Shown: in pieces, positions 1 to 4,986 of the stretch
Layout of the letters: each line of letters begins with the position of its first letter
How positions within the stretch are numbered: the stretch's first letter is position 1
Assembly (NCBI RefSeq): GCF_900316895.1
Contig: NZ_ONER01000092.1
Coordinates: 1 to 6,230 of the forward strand
From: an uncultured Methanobrevibacter sp.
Lineage (GTDB): Archaea; Methanobacteriota; Methanobacteria; Methanobacteriales; Methanobacteriaceae
Direction: 5' to 3'
DNA length: 6,230 bases
Notes under the pieces: generated by a model
Told to the model about the DNA's origin: nothing
What the model saw: only the letters and a program-made list of their open reading frames with translations
The model's database searches: none
Translations under genes and position numbers: made by a program

Positions 1-249
1 GAAGAGTGTGCCTCCGGTATATGGGGTTATGTCATGGTCCTTATACATCTGGACCTTGGCTTTTATTATGTCCTGCTCATGGACGATGGATGTTCCCCAG
101 CCGAACTTAAGGTAGTCGACGTATTCTCCTGATATGTTCATGAGGCTTTCTGCGGTTTCAAGGCCCAATCCCTTGTCCAGAACCATTGTTATTCCACATT
201 CTCTTGGCTTTTCTTCTCTTTTTTTGGATAAAAATTCAAAGGATTTCAA
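1..249 (-). CDS. comA: Phosphosulfolactate synthase ComA (3' part cut by window edge)
   Basis: ComA joins sulfite to phosphoenolpyruvate to give (2R)-phosphosulfolactate, the first step of the PEP route to coenzyme M, the methyl carrier of methanogenesis. Only the first 83 codons are visible; family members are about 250 residues. Recognition rests on LDKGL (residues 24-28), GEYVDYLKFGWGTS (41-54) and YTGGTLF (77-83), which match methanogen ComA from memory. I chose a TTG start at 249-247 because it gives the N-terminus MKSFEFL, close to the MKAFEFL I recall for Methanocaldococcus ComA, and a TGTGAT Shine-Dalgarno-like stretch lies at 253-258. No ATG occurs between the in-frame stop upstream and codon 22. 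An ATG at 186-184 (MVLDKG) is the alternative and would remove the FEFL segment. The family call is strong; the start is less certain. The gene probably has its own promoter, since a terminator-like tract separates it from UPF0058. Confidence 0.9.
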   Translation of the reverse strand, partial: MKSFEFLSKKREEKPRECGITMVLDKGLGLETAESLMNISGEYVDYLKFGWGTSIVHEQDIIKAKVQMYKDHDITPYTGGTLF

Positions 250-301
250 AATATCACACGTGTTATTTAATTACTTTAAAATGTTGTTAGTTATATTGTC
301 A

Positions 302-309
302 TATATAAT
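302..309 (-). promoter_or_regulatory. Candidate TATA box for comA
   Basis: The minus strand reads ATTATATA, close to the methanogen box TTTATATA. Its centre is about 56 bases before the TTG start, so transcription would begin near 281 and leave a leader of about 30 bases. It lies after the oligo-T tract that ends the UPF0058 transcript. The call rests on position and consensus only. Confidence 0.4.
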
Positions 310-330
310 ATTTACACTTTGCTAAAATAG

Positions 331-344
331 AAAAAAAGAAAAAG
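331..344 (-). terminator. Oligo-T terminator after the UPF0058 gene
   Basis: Immediately after the UPF0058 stop codon the minus strand reads CTTTTTCTTTTTTT, with no hairpin. Archaeal RNA polymerase stops on such T-rich non-template tracts. The identical 14-mer follows cpgS at 2912-2925 on the other strand. Confidence 0.6.
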
Positions 345-346
345 GA

Positions 347-640
347 TTATTCCGCATGAAGTTCAGCTTCGGACCTTCTGACAAGGTCGGAAAGTGAATT
401 GCGGACATTTTCAGGGATAGGGTTGTCCTCCCTTTCGGCGATGATTTGAGAAATAATCTTGCACAGCACAAATATTGCATGCTTGTGCTCAGCTTTTGTC
501 TTATGAATATGATGAGGGCTTATTTTCAGGGTGATATATTCACTACAGCTACAGTCGTTTTTGATTTGGTCATCTTCTGCTAAATATTTTAAAACATATA
601 CTAAAAATTGGTGCATTTGTATCATTTCGTCCTTATACAT
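347..640 (-). CDS. UPF0058 family protein (function unknown)
   Basis: A 97-residue, probably all-helical soluble protein that matches the archaeal UPF0058 family in length and core sequence. The start MYKDEMIQMHQFLVYVLKYL and the conserved ISPHHIHKTKAEHKHAIFVL block (residues 40-59) are typical. The block is histidine-rich (H43, H44, H46, H52, H54) and C30/C32 form a CSC motif, so metal or nucleic-acid binding is conceivable, but I know of no assigned role. The ATG at 640 is the natural family start. No strong ribosome binding site is present; GGGTTAG lies a few bases upstream. The gene has its own TATA-like box with a dyad over the predicted start of transcription, and a T-tract at its end, so it looks monocistronic. 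Confidence 0.88.
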   Translation of the reverse strand: MYKDEMIQMHQFLVYVLKYLAEDDQIKNDCSCSEYITLKISPHHIHKTKAEHKHAIFVLCKIISQIIAEREDNPIPENVRNSLSDLVRRSEAELHAE

Positions 641-656
641 AGATATCTAACCCTTA

Positions 657-680
657 TTTAACTAATTTCAGTTAGTTAAA
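657..680. promoter_or_regulatory. 9-bp inverted repeat, candidate operator of the UPF0058 gene
   Basis: TTTAACTAA (657-665) and TTAGTTAAA (672-680) are perfect inverted repeats around a 6-base spacer. A further partial copy, TTAAC, follows at 683-687. The dyad sits over the transcription start (about 672) predicted from the TATA box at 694-701, where a repressor would block initiation. It could also be chance in AT-rich DNA. Confidence 0.35.
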
Positions 681-693
681 AATTAACTCCTTA

Positions 694-701
694 ATTATAT
701 A
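694..701 (-). promoter_or_regulatory. Candidate TATA box for the UPF0058 gene
   Basis: The minus strand reads TATATAAT about 57 bases before the ATG. That predicts a start near 672 and a leader of about 30 bases. The whole spacer is AT-rich, so other boxes, such as TTTAAATA near 725-732, are possible. Confidence 0.35.
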
Positions 702-711
702 CAATAATATT

Positions 712-726
712 ATATGATTATCATAT
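712..726. repeat. 15-bp dyad ATATGA-TTA-TCATAT
   Basis: Perfect 6-bp arms surround a 3-base spacer, upstream of the UPF0058 TATA box. The same arms with a different spacer (ACC) recur at 3988-4002, also in intergenic DNA. It may be a shared regulator site; there are only two copies and the DNA is AT-rich. Confidence 0.3.
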
Positions 727-778
727 TTAAATATTGCATTCAAAAATATATTACTTAATATATAAATTCAAACAGCCT

Positions 779-1489
779 TTAAATTTTATTAATTTCAAAT
801 TTACCTGTTTCGACAATCTTTGGAAGCCTTCCGACAGTGGCCACACTATTGCCGCATATTATCAGAACCCCCATGAAATGTTGCCTGAATTCCTCGGCGG
901 TTTCAGCGGCATTTGAAACCTTATCCTCACCATCAATTCCCTTAACGTCATTGCCAATCCTTGTTGCAAGGCCGTCTGCAACTGATGGTGATGGAGAGAT
1001 TACGGTAACGCTATCGGATGTGCCAAAGCTAATGGAATGGCCAATATTGCCTGATGATGTGCATATTCCCAATGGAGATTTTCTTTCGGGGATTTTAAAT
1101 GCAATCTCATTTCCCAGAATCTCATTGTTTGAATATATTCCGCAAAGGACTGTCCTGTCATTTACAAGTGCAATGTCTCCGCCGTTTTCTACAATAGAAT
1201 TTTTTGAGTCCAAAGCAATCAGATAATCAAGAGCCATCTCGGAAACGGTTCCCGCAACGCATGCCATTGGCCCGACATCACATAGATTTGAGGATTCATA
1301 CATTTTTGACACAATCAATGGCAAGTTTTCATCGTCAGCACTAATAGGTGTGAAGCTGTGAAGAAAATCTGGATTTCTGGCAATGTATGATGTCAAATCC
1401 GACCTGAGAGTATGTATATGGCCGGCCAGATCATGGTCGGTTATATCGCTCCTCAGCCTGATGTGGGTTTCGCCGATGTTTATTTCCAT
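779..1489 (-). CDS. UPF0280 (COG2122) family protein, ApbE-like fold
   Basis: A 236-residue cytoplasmic protein, full length for the UPF0280 family. Blocks recalling the ApbE flavin-transferase superfamily occur in the usual order: VGPMACVAGTVSEMALD (residues 72-88), ENGGD (101-105), GICTSSGNIGHSISFGTSD (141-159) and ADGLATRIGN (171-180). The biochemical activity is not established. As I recall, genetic work in Methanosarcina tied a COG2122 protein to homocysteine formation from sulfide alongside the COG1900 protein; that partner is not in this window. The ATG at 1489 gives MEINIGETHIRLRSDI, a normal family start, and has no Shine-Dalgarno sequence, consistent with a leaderless mRNA from the 42-bp divergent promoter shared with cpgS. 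The final TAA at 781-779 is followed by only a weak T5 (742-746 region), so some transcript may read on towards UPF0058. Confidence 0.88.
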   Translation of the reverse strand: MEINIGETHIRLRSDITDHDLAGHIHTLRSDLTSYIARNPDFLHSFTPISADDENLPLIVSKMYESSNLCDVGPMACVAGTVSEMALDYLIALDSKNSIVENGGDIALVNDRTVLCGIYSNNEILGNEIAFKIPERKSPLGICTSSGNIGHSISFGTSDSVTVISPSPSVADGLATRIGNDVKGIDGEDKVSNAAETAEEFRQHFMGVLIICGNSVATVGRLPKIVETGKFEINKI

Positions 1490-1531
1490 AATTATAATTA
1501 AACTTTTATTTATTAAAACTATACTATTATT
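1490..1531. promoter_or_regulatory. Compact divergent promoter between UPF0280 and cpgS
   Basis: Only 42 bp separate the two start codons and neither gene has a Shine-Dalgarno sequence. For cpgS, TTTATTTA at 1505-1512 (one mismatch to TTTATATA) is centred about 23 bases before the ATG. For UPF0280, the minus strand carries TTTTAATA at about 1511-1518, centred about 25 bases before its ATG. Both fit leaderless transcription, and the two boxes overlap or abut. A perfect 12-bp palindrome TAATTATAATTA (1489-1500) touches the UPF0280 start codon and could be an operator. Confidence 0.55.
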
Positions 1532-2911
1532 ATGAAATCATTAACTAAAATGCTCTGTTTGGTTGACGGTGAACACTATCTGCCAGTCACACAAGAAGCA
1601 ATAGACACACTTAACAATTTGGAACACATTGATATCAAAGGAGCAGTATTCATAGGAGGAACAGAAAAGCTCAGGGACGATTCAGCCGAATCATACTCAG
1701 AAAAGCTCGGCATACCTGTCCAGTTTGCCAAGGACAAGGACATTCCCTATGACATCATTGTGGAAATGATTAGAGAATACGATATAGATACCGTCTTTGA
1801 CTTGAGCGACGAGCCGATACTGGACTATTCAAAAAGGTTCAAGATTGCCTGCAGGGTCCTTGGAGAGGGAATAACATATGAAGGACCTGACTTCAAGTTC
1901 AATCCCACAACACAGTATGAGATAATGGAAAAGCCTTCAATCACCATTCTTGGAACTGGAAAAAGGATAGGTAAAACTGCCGTATCAGGTTTCGTTTCAA
2001 GGCTTATCGACAAGAACGGATATGAGCCATGCGTAATCGCCATGGGAAGGGGCGGACCTGAAGAGCCTGAAATAGTCCACGGCGAAAAGCTTGAAATCAA
2101 TGCCGAATTCCTGCTTGAGCAGTCAGAAAAGGGAGTTCATGCAGCAAGTGACCACTGGGAAGATGCCCTTATGAGCAGGATTTTAACCATCGGATGCAGA
2201 CGCTGCGGCGGCGGAATGGCAGGCGAAGTCTTCATGACCAACATGAAAAAGGGAGCAAGGCTTGCCAATGAGGTTGACTCAAAATTCGCAATATTTGAGG
2301 GAAGCGGAGCTGCAATACCGCCGATCAAGACAAACAAGAAGATTGCATTAATCGGTGCAAACCAGCCTATTGAAAACCTCACCACATACTTCGGACCCTA
2401 CAGAATAGGGCTTGGAGACCTTATAATCCTTACAATGTGTGAGGAGCCGATGTGCTCTGCCGATAAGATTAAGGAAATCGAGGAGTTTGTAGCGGAGGTA
2501 AATCCTGATGCAACCGTGATTTCAACTGTATTCAGGCCGAAGGCACTTGATGACATCTCAGGCAAGAAGGTTCTCTTTGCAACAACAGCTCCCGAAGCGG
2601 TGAAGGACAAGCTGGTGGCCTATCTTGAGGAAAACTTCAACTGTGAGGTTGTCGGAACCACATCACACCTGTCAAACAGGCCACTTCTACGTGAAGACAT
2701 GCAGAAATATATGGACCAAGCCGATGTAATGCTCACTGAACTTAAGGCGGCTGCAGTTGACGTTGCAACAAAGGATGCAATTGCACATGGCCTTGAGGTC
2801 GTCTACTGCGACAACATACCTGTGCCGATCAATGATTCATACCCCGATTTGGCCGAATCCGTAATAAAATTAGTTGACTCTGCTATTGATGATTTTAACA
2901 AATCATCATAA
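1532..2911 (+). CDS. cpgS: Cyclic 2,3-diphosphoglycerate synthetase
   Basis: The enzyme uses ATP to close the internal phosphoanhydride of 2,3-bisphosphoglycerate, giving cyclic 2,3-diphosphoglycerate. This is a major intracellular solute and phosphate store of Methanobacteriales and a stabiliser of proteins in thermophilic relatives. The 459 residues are full length. A Walker A-type nucleotide loop GTGKRIGKT lies at residues 141-149 after a beta strand (SITIL, 136-140). It is followed by MGRGGPEEPE (171-180), a Cys/Gly-rich GCRRCGGGMAGE (221-232) and FEGSGAAIPP (255-264), all as I recall for this family. The roughly 130 residues before the loop form a separate N-terminal domain. The ATG at 1532 gives MLCLVDGEHYLPVT by residue 20 and has no ribosome binding site, in keeping with the TATA-like box 23 bases upstream. 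The gene is monocistronic, ending in a strong oligo-T tract and facing a convergent gene. Cytoplasmic; no signal peptide. Confidence 0.95.
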   Translation: MKSLTKMLCLVDGEHYLPVTQEAIDTLNNLEHIDIKGAVFIGGTEKLRDDSAESYSEKLGIPVQFAKDKDIPYDIIVEMIREYDIDTVFDLSDEPILDYSKRFKIACRVLGEGITYEGPDFKFNPTTQYEIMEKPSITILGTGKRIGKTAVSGFVSRLIDKNGYEPCVIAMGRGGPEEPEIVHGEKLEINAEFLLEQSEKGVHAASDHWEDALMSRILTIGCRRCGGGMAGEVFMTNMKKGARLANEVDSKFAIFEGSGAAIPPIKTNKKIALIGANQPIENLTTYFGPYRIGLGDLIILTMCEEPMCSADKIKEIEEFVAEVNPDATVISTVFRPKALDDISGKKVLFATTAPEAVKDKLVAYLEENFNCEVVGTTSHLSNRPLLREDMQKYMDQADVMLTELKAAAVDVATKDAIAHGLEVVYCDNIPVPINDSYPDLAESVIKLVDSAIDDFNKSS

Positions 2912-2925
2912 CTTTTTCTTTTTTT
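2912..2925 (+). terminator. Oligo-T terminator of cpgS
   Basis: CTTTTTCTTTTTTT starts immediately after the cpgS stop codon. It is identical to the tract after the UPF0058 gene on the minus strand. It overlaps the TAA of the convergent zinc-ribbon gene (2926-2924) by two bases. Confidence 0.65.
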
Positions 2926-3250
2926 AACGCAATACCGCAAGTATTGACAATACCCAAATCACCACTGCAACTATAAGCACATACCTCCCATGCTTTTTTG
3001 CATTTGATGAATCCCTTGTCAGGAGATATACAGATATTATCAAACCGATTAAAGGTATCAGAATTGCCATGGCATATCCTGCTATTATTGCCAGAGTATG
3101 GCTTTTCTCGCTGGACTCAATGAACTGCTGAGTATTCTGCTGATGAGTGTTTACATTAGTTTGAGGTCCGTTAAGCTCAGCCCCACAGTTTTTGCAGAAT
3201 CTGGCTTCATCTATCAGTTGCTCTCCGCATGCAGGACAGTATTTTGTCAT
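2924..3250 (-). CDS. Zinc-ribbon protein with two membrane helices
   Basis: An N-terminal zinc ribbon, MTKYCPACGEQL then CKNCG, has two CxxC pairs (C5/C8 and C19/C22 counted from this start) that should bind one zinc. A polar Gln/Asn/Thr linker of about 30 residues follows, then two hydrophobic helices (about residues 53-77 and 88-107) with a short charged loop (RDSSNAKKHGR). This small zinc-ribbon/membrane layout is common in methanogens and has no assigned function. I chose the ATG at 3250-3248: GAGTGAT, similar to the GGTGAT anti-16S motif, lies four bases upstream, and MTKYCPACG is the usual start. A GTG at 3259-3257 would add three residues and overlap the upstream stop as GTGA. Transcription is almost certainly shared with the 189-residue gene upstream. 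No T-tract follows on this strand, so the transcript may run antisense into cpgS. Confidence 0.75.
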   Translation of the reverse strand: MTKYCPACGEQLIDEARFCKNCGAELNGPQTNVNTHQQNTQQFIESSEKSHTLAIIAGYAMAILIPLIGLIISVYLLTRDSSNAKKHGRYVLIVAVVIWVLSILAVLR

Positions 3251-3255
3251 GGAAA

Positions 3256-3825
3256 TCACTCTTCACTAAACAGTTTCTCAATCAAATCATCTTCTGACTT
3301 GTAGAAGTTAAGCTTCAATACCCTTTGAAGGGTGTCCGGCGCTCCCAAAAGTTCCATTGCCTGATCCCATGGAATGAACACCTTTTTGGCATCCTGACTG
3401 TAGCAAAGTTCCAAAGTTTGGGGCAACTTTCCCTTACTTGAGTCAGTCAGTATTACTGTAGCATCATCAATATTTTGATTCCTATTGATGGATTCATCAG
3501 ATACGATTTCTGCTATATTAAAATTAGTAGTTTCATCGCCACCCATCAGATTATCAATCACCTTTTCATTATTTTGGACAGTTAATTTGTAGATGTCCCC
3601 GTCTATGAAATATACATCTCCCACTTCACATGTCACGTCAAGAAGTGATTCGAATGAATCGGCATCGGGATAGACCTCTTCGGGTTCCTCGAATTCAGGG
3701 ATTATATATCCGGACTTGTCCACAAAGTCGGCCTCACCTGCGATTATCTTCAAAAGGCGAATGATTTCTCTATTCTGGTTTTCGATATTCTTGTTGATTC
3801 TTATTAACTCAGCTAGTTCAGACAT
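3256..3825 (-). CDS. Hypothetical protein with N-terminal coiled coil
   Basis: I do not recognise this 189-residue acidic protein. Residues 2-28 (ELAELIRINKN onwards) show hydrophobics at heptad-like spacing (L4, L7, I10, I14, I21, L24, I28), which suggests a short coiled coil used for oligomerisation. A Glu/Asp/Pro-rich linker (about 40-60) leads to a mixed alpha/beta region with EVGDVYFIDGDIYKL (about 66-80) and a C-terminal part with ATVILTDSSKGKLP and KKVFIPWDQAMELLG. No signal peptide, membrane segment, metal motif or nucleotide loop is visible. It ends one codon before the zinc-ribbon gene, so the two form an operon and may act together, for instance a soluble protein docked on a membrane partner (inference). 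It has no clear ribosome binding site. A TTTAATAA box at 3849-3856 would give a near-leaderless mRNA. Confidence 0.7.
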   Translation of the reverse strand: MSELAELIRINKNIENQNREIIRLLKIIAGEADFVDKSGYIIPEFEEPEEVYPDADSFESLLDVTCEVGDVYFIDGDIYKLTVQNNEKVIDNLMGGDETTNFNIAEIVSDESINRNQNIDDATVILTDSSKGKLPQTLELCYSQDAKKVFIPWDQAMELLGAPDTLQRVLKLNFYKSEDDLIEKLFSEE

Positions 3826-3848
3826 GATAATCTATTTAAAAAAAGTGA

Positions 3849-3857
3849 TTATTAAAA
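3849..3857 (-). promoter_or_regulatory. Candidate TATA box for the 189-residue gene
   Basis: The minus strand reads TTTTAATAA, centred about 28 bases before the ATG at 3825, predicting a leader of only a few bases. The sequence resembles the box proposed for UPF0280. If it is used, the structured element at 3865-4002 is upstream of this mRNA, not within it. Confidence 0.35.
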
Positions 3858-3864
3858 TTTTTTG

Positions 3865-3936
3865 AAGGACCCTCATCAGCATAATCAAACTCTTGAAATA
3901 AAAATAGTACACACAAAATTGCCGATGAGGTTCCTT
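3865..3936. repeat. 17-bp imperfect inverted repeat
   Basis: AAGGACCCTCATCAGCA (3865-3881) pairs with TGCCGATGAGGTTCCTT (3920-3936) at 15 of 17 positions as DNA. The mismatches are at 3870/3931 and 3878/3923. The second becomes a G-U pair in minus-strand RNA, which hints at RNA of that sense. Confidence 0.7.
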
Positions 3937-3954
3937 ACAACCATCACCAAATAG

Positions 3955-3982
3955 TATGGGATTGCGCCTCAACAATCCCATA
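3955..3982. repeat. Perfect 10-bp hairpin
   Basis: TATGGGATTG (3955-3964) and CAATCCCATA (3973-3982) flank the 8-base loop CGCCTCAA. No T-run follows on either strand, so it is not a typical terminator. Confidence 0.75.
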
Positions 3983-3991
3983 TTCTAATAT

Positions 3992-4000
3992 GAACCTCAT
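3992..4000. repeat. Third arm able to compete with the long stem
   Basis: GAACCTCAT (3992-4000) is the exact reverse complement of ATGAGGTTC at 3925-3933, which is also the right arm of the long inverted repeat. The two pairings exclude each other. The arm lies inside the dyad ATATGA-ACC-TCATAT (3988-4002), whose arms also occur at 712-726. The rest of the spacer (4013-4080) is plain AT-rich DNA in which I see nothing firm. Confidence 0.6.
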
Positions 4001-4080
4001 ATAATATATATTTTGCCATTTAAAGCCAGTACAATATTGCAATTGAAATATAATATTACAAGATAAAGTAAATTTTGAAA

Positions 4081-4986
4081 TCAGGACAAAAGAAACATAT
4101 AATAGATTGTATCGCACAGCTTCTCGTCGTGGGCGAATTTCTCAAAGCCTATGGAATATTTGAGAAGCGTTACCCTTGGAATGAGGACATTGTCAGTGTT
4201 GGGATTTAGAACTATACCCTCCATGTCTTCCGAAAGAACGAAATTGACAAGCATCGCAAGGTTTACAACCTGGGAATACCTGAACTTGTCTGTTTCAACT
4301 TTCCTTATTTTTTCCTCGCTTGAAAATATTGTCGCATAGGTTCCTCCGACATTGTCGATATACATCTGCGCCAGAGGACCTGAATCCATCATCGAGATGA
4401 CGCCGTCCTTTGCCCTTGGGGAGAGATCAACATCGCTCACCATCATTGTCAGAAGCCTTGATTGGGACATGAGCTCAAACAATGCCTCGTAATCTCCAAT
4501 GTTATTCGGGTTTTCAATGAATCTTTCAAGCTCATCATTCGGAGTGTCCTTAAGCTGCCTTAGCTCGTCAACCGTATAGCCCCTTGTGGAGTAGAAGTTG
4601 GTTTTCGGGATGTGTCTGATTTCGAGAATGAATTCCTTGGTGAAGACATACTTTTCGGTTGCGGGATTGAGGACATATCCTTCAATGTCGCTTGTCTTGA
4701 GGACGTTCTGGTAGAGCTCAAAGGAATTCTGCATAAGCTCGATGTCATCCTCATCCTTGAAGAACTTCCTGAACTCATCCTTGTCTGTGAAAAGCGGAGT
4801 CAGTTTCAATCCGTTGTCATCCTCATAGATTATGAAATTTAGGGTGAATTCATCCCTTTTGGCAGGAATATAAAGGTTTGAGTATCGAAACTCATGAATC
4901 AGCCTCAATGTCAAATCCTTTGTAAGCTCATTTCCGTTTGAATATATATCTTCAATTACTGTCCTTAGGTGTTTGTGGTTAGTCAT
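4081..4986 (-). CDS. Protein with two SseB-like N-terminal domains
   Basis: A 301-residue soluble protein containing two copies of a domain that resembles the SseB protein N-terminal domain. Domain 1 (about 25-125) has LYIPAKRDE, TPLFTDKDEFRKFF and EGYVLNPATEKYVFTKEFI. Domain 2 (about 160-285) has LAQMYIDN, ATIFSSEEKIRKV and EGIVLNPNTDNVLIPRVTL. The matching EG-x-VLNP-x-T segments (102-110 and 236-244) show the internal duplication. Biochemical role unknown; such domains often serve protein-protein contacts. I chose the ATG at 4986-4984, which overlaps the helicase stop (ATGACTAA, 8-base overlap) and suggests translational coupling. A further upstream ATG at 5049 would add 21 residues lying wholly inside helicase coding sequence and is less likely. 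No good Shine-Dalgarno sequence precedes either, which fits re-initiation by ribosomes finishing the helicase. Confidence 0.75.
   Translation of the reverse strand: MTNHKHLRTVIEDIYSNGNELTKDLTLRLIHEFRYSNLYIPAKRDEFTLNFIIYEDDNGLKLTPLFTDKDEFRKFFKDEDDIELMQNSFELYQNVLKTSDIEGYVLNPATEKYVFTKEFILEIRHIPKTNFYSTRGYTVDELRQLKDTPNDELERFIENPNNIGDYEALFELMSQSRLLTMMVSDVDLSPRAKDGVISMMDSGPLAQMYIDNVGGTYATIFSSEEKIRKVETDKFRYSQVVNLAMLVNFVLSEDMEGIVLNPNTDNVLIPRVTLLKYSIGFEKFAHDEKLCDTIYYMFLLS

Larger units (their letters stand above)
3838..3985 (-). ncRNA. Candidate structured RNA, orientation unproven
   Basis: The spacer has much more structure and GC than other spacers here. Reading leftwards on the minus strand, a TATA-like ATATATAT (about 4005-4012) predicts a start near 3984. 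Next come a perfect 10-bp hairpin (3982-3973 with 3964-3955, 8-base loop), a long stem (3936-3920 with 3881-3865, 38-base loop) and a T7 tract (3844-3838), for an RNA of about 147 bases. On this strand the long stem has 16 of 17 positions paired, counting one G-U; on the plus strand two positions fail. In contrast, one G-U extension of the short hairpin favours the plus strand, and TTTAAAA near 3835-3841 could serve a plus transcript. It matches no RNA family I can name. A mobile-element remnant is an alternative. Confidence 0.3.

Noticed and set aside
134..325. 63-codon plus-strand open frame
   Set aside because: It overlaps the comA start antisense, and its end is AT-rich spacer.
837..1226. 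129-codon plus-strand open frame
   Set aside because: It is the antisense shadow of UPF0280, whose own frame carries clear family motifs.
1825..2610. Minus-strand open frames within cpgS
   Set aside because: They are shadows of the strongly conserved cpgS frame.
3865..3880. CTGATGAG on the minus strand, resembling a hammerhead ribozyme core or a C/D box
   Set aside because: No stem followed by GAAA comes after it, and there is no properly spaced second C/D pair, so neither class is supported.
3832..3981. 49-codon minus-strand open frame starting inside the 10-bp hairpin (MGLLRRNPIL)
   Set aside because: It runs through both stems, has rare Arg codons and no ribosome binding site or family resemblance. 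The pairing explains the sequence better, although a decayed transposase piece cannot be excluded.
3955..3982. Hairpin as an intrinsic terminator
   Set aside because: No T-run follows it on either strand, and archaea do not generally rely on such hairpins.
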